NCBI GenBank assembly: GCA_900551635.1
Contig: URWQ01000067.1
Coordinates: 1-7,410 of the forward strand
Origin: an uncultured Collinsella sp.
GTDB taxonomy: Bacteria; Actinomycetota; Coriobacteriia; Coriobacteriales; Coriobacteriaceae
Reading direction: 5' to 3'
Length of the DNA: 7,410 nt
Positions 6,326 through 7,410 of the stretch are shown here, one piece after another; within the stretch, counting starts at the first letter, position 1; each line of letters starts with the position of its first letter. Position numbers and translations under genes: made by a program. Below the pieces are notes generated by a model, which searched no databases, was not told the origin of the DNA, and worked only from the letters and a program-made list of their open reading frames with translations.

Positions 6326-7410
6326 ATGAGTCAGGCAAGGCAAGACGGCATCACGCTCAGGCAGTGGCTCCCGCTCGTCGGGCTCACCTGCTGTGCGTTC
6401 GTGTTCAACACGTCGGAGTTTATGCCCATCGGCCTTTTGACTGATATCGCCGCGTCGTTCTCGCTCACCGAGGCCCAGGCGGGCATCATGATCTCGGTCT
6501 ATGCCTGGGGCGTCATGCTGCTGTCGTTGCCGCTCATGGTGTTCGCTTCGCGTTTCGAGTTCAAGCGGATGCTGCTGGGCGTGCTCGCCGTGTTCTCGCT
6601 GGGCCAGTTCCTGTCCGCCTTGGCACCGACCTATCCCATCTTAGTCTGCGCGCGCCTGGTGGTTGCCTGCGCGCACGCCGTGTTCTGGTCGGTCGCCTCG
6701 ATCATGGCGTCGCGCCTGGTTGACACACGCCACGGGGCGCTCGCTATCAGCATGATCGCCACGGGCTCTTCCATCGCACAGATCTTTGGCCTGCCGCTCG
6801 GTCGCGCCATTGGCTTGGCCGTGGGCTGGCGCATGACGTTTGCCGTGGTCGGAGCGCTGTCTGCTGTCGCGGCCGTCTACCAGGCAGCGGTGTTCCCGGC
6901 CATGCCGGCGGGTGAGCGCTTTACCGTCAAACAGCTGCCCGAGCTGCTCAAGAACCCGCTCCTCATCGCGCTCTACGCAGTCACGGTCTTCATGGCGACC
7001 GGCTATTACGCAAGCTACAGCTATATCGAGCCTTTCCTGGCTCAGGTCGCCCATGTCGACGCAAGTGCTATCACCATGACGCTGACGGCGTTCGGCTGCT
7101 CCGGTCTGCTCGGAAGCTGGCTGTTCGGCCGCCTGTTCGATGGGCATCGCTTCCCGTTCTTGGCTATCACGCTCTCCGGCGTGCCGGTGGCCCTGCTGCT
7201 CATGGGGCCGGCCGCATCGTCGCTCGTGACAGTGCTTGCCGTCTGCGCACTGTGGGGTTGCTGCGCCACGGCCTTTAACGTGGCGTTTCAGGCCGAGCTC
7301 ATCAAGCACACGCCGGCAGATTCGTCGGCCGTCGCCATGTCGATCTTCTCGGGCCTGTTCAATCTGGGCATTGGCGCGGGTACCGCGATCGGCGGAGCCG
7401 TGGTTTCGGG
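6326..7410 (+). CDS. sotB: MFS sugar-efflux transporter, SotB-like (3' end missing)
   Basis: A major facilitator superfamily membrane protein, cut by the right edge after 361 residues; the E. coli family member has about 396, so roughly 35 are missing. It resembles SotB of E. coli along its length: FNTSEFMPIGLLTDIA (27-42), AGIMISVYAWGVMLLSLP (52-69), the stretch CAHAVFWSVASI (115-126), ATGSSIAQIFGLPLGR (145-160), GWRMTF (167-172), YSYIEPF (231-237) and FSGLFNLGIGAG (341-352). About eleven hydrophobic segments are visible. SotB-type proteins export sugars such as arabinose or IPTG-like compounds by proton antiport; the substrate here is inferred from family only. The loop after segment 2 (RFEFKR) is the usual MFS motif A position. 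The ATG has a GGAG 10 bases upstream. It follows feoAB by 121 bases with its own promoter, so it need not share iron control. Confidence 0.9.
   Translation, partial: MSQARQDGITLRQWLPLVGLTCCAFVFNTSEFMPIGLLTDIAASFSLTEAQAGIMISVYAWGVMLLSLPLMVFASRFEFKRMLLGVLAVFSLGQFLSALAPTYPILVCARLVVACAHAVFWSVASIMASRLVDTRHGALAISMIATGSSIAQIFGLPLGRAIGLAVGWRMTFAVVGALSAVAAVYQAAVFPAMPAGERFTVKQLPELLKNPLLIALYAVTVFMATGYYASYSYIEPFLAQVAHVDASAITMTLTAFGCSGLLGSWLFGRLFDGHRFPFLAITLSGVPVALLLMGPAASSLVTVLAVCALWGCCATAFNVAFQAELIKHTPADSSAVAMSIFSGLFNLGIGAGTAIGGAVVS

Noticed and set aside
6641..7309. A 222-codon minus-strand open frame at the right end
   Set aside because: It is a shadow of the sotB-like gene, whose plus-strand frame matches SotB motifs throughout. 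Its Arg, Gln, Glu and His rich make-up is a complement artefact.

Overview
This is a high-GC bacterial chromosomal window with five protein genes, each recognisable from its motifs. Codon use, two GTG starts with strong Shine-Dalgarno sequences, a fused FeoA-FeoB protein and long imperfect-hairpin intergenic repeats fit a Coriobacteriia gut actinobacterium, most likely Collinsella. That assignment is inferred from recalled sequence character, not from a search.

Layout. (1) Positions 1-41 hold a strong intrinsic terminator facing right, for a gene off the left edge. (2) 79-1482, minus strand: asparaginyl-tRNA synthetase (asnS), with its own extended -10 promoter. (3) 1664-2227, minus strand: a stand-alone glucose-family PTS EIIA protein (crr-like) with both phosphotransfer histidines. 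It ends in an intrinsic terminator and has a LacI-type palindrome in its leader. (4) 2471-3370, plus strand, divergent from crr: a cytoplasmic alpha/beta hydrolase of the acetyl-esterase type. (5) 3371-3843: a 473-base gene-free stretch. It contains a very long hairpin with a T tract, an array of inverted-repeat units with an exact 62-base period, and a promoter followed by two near-identical 17-base operator-like repeats. (6) 3844-6204, plus strand: a single-chain FeoAB ferrous-iron transporter. (7) 6326-7410, plus strand, running off the right edge: an MFS efflux transporter closely resembling SotB.

The genes look like separate transcription units rather than one pathway. Nearly every gene has its own promoter or terminator. 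The common theme is housekeeping (asnS), sugar sensing and transport (crr, sotB), hydrolysis of small esters, and iron uptake. No mobile element, CRISPR array, RNA gene or defence system is visible. The most interesting material is non-coding: the 62-base repeat array, the interleaved inverted repeats before it, and the twin operator-like sites ahead of feoAB.
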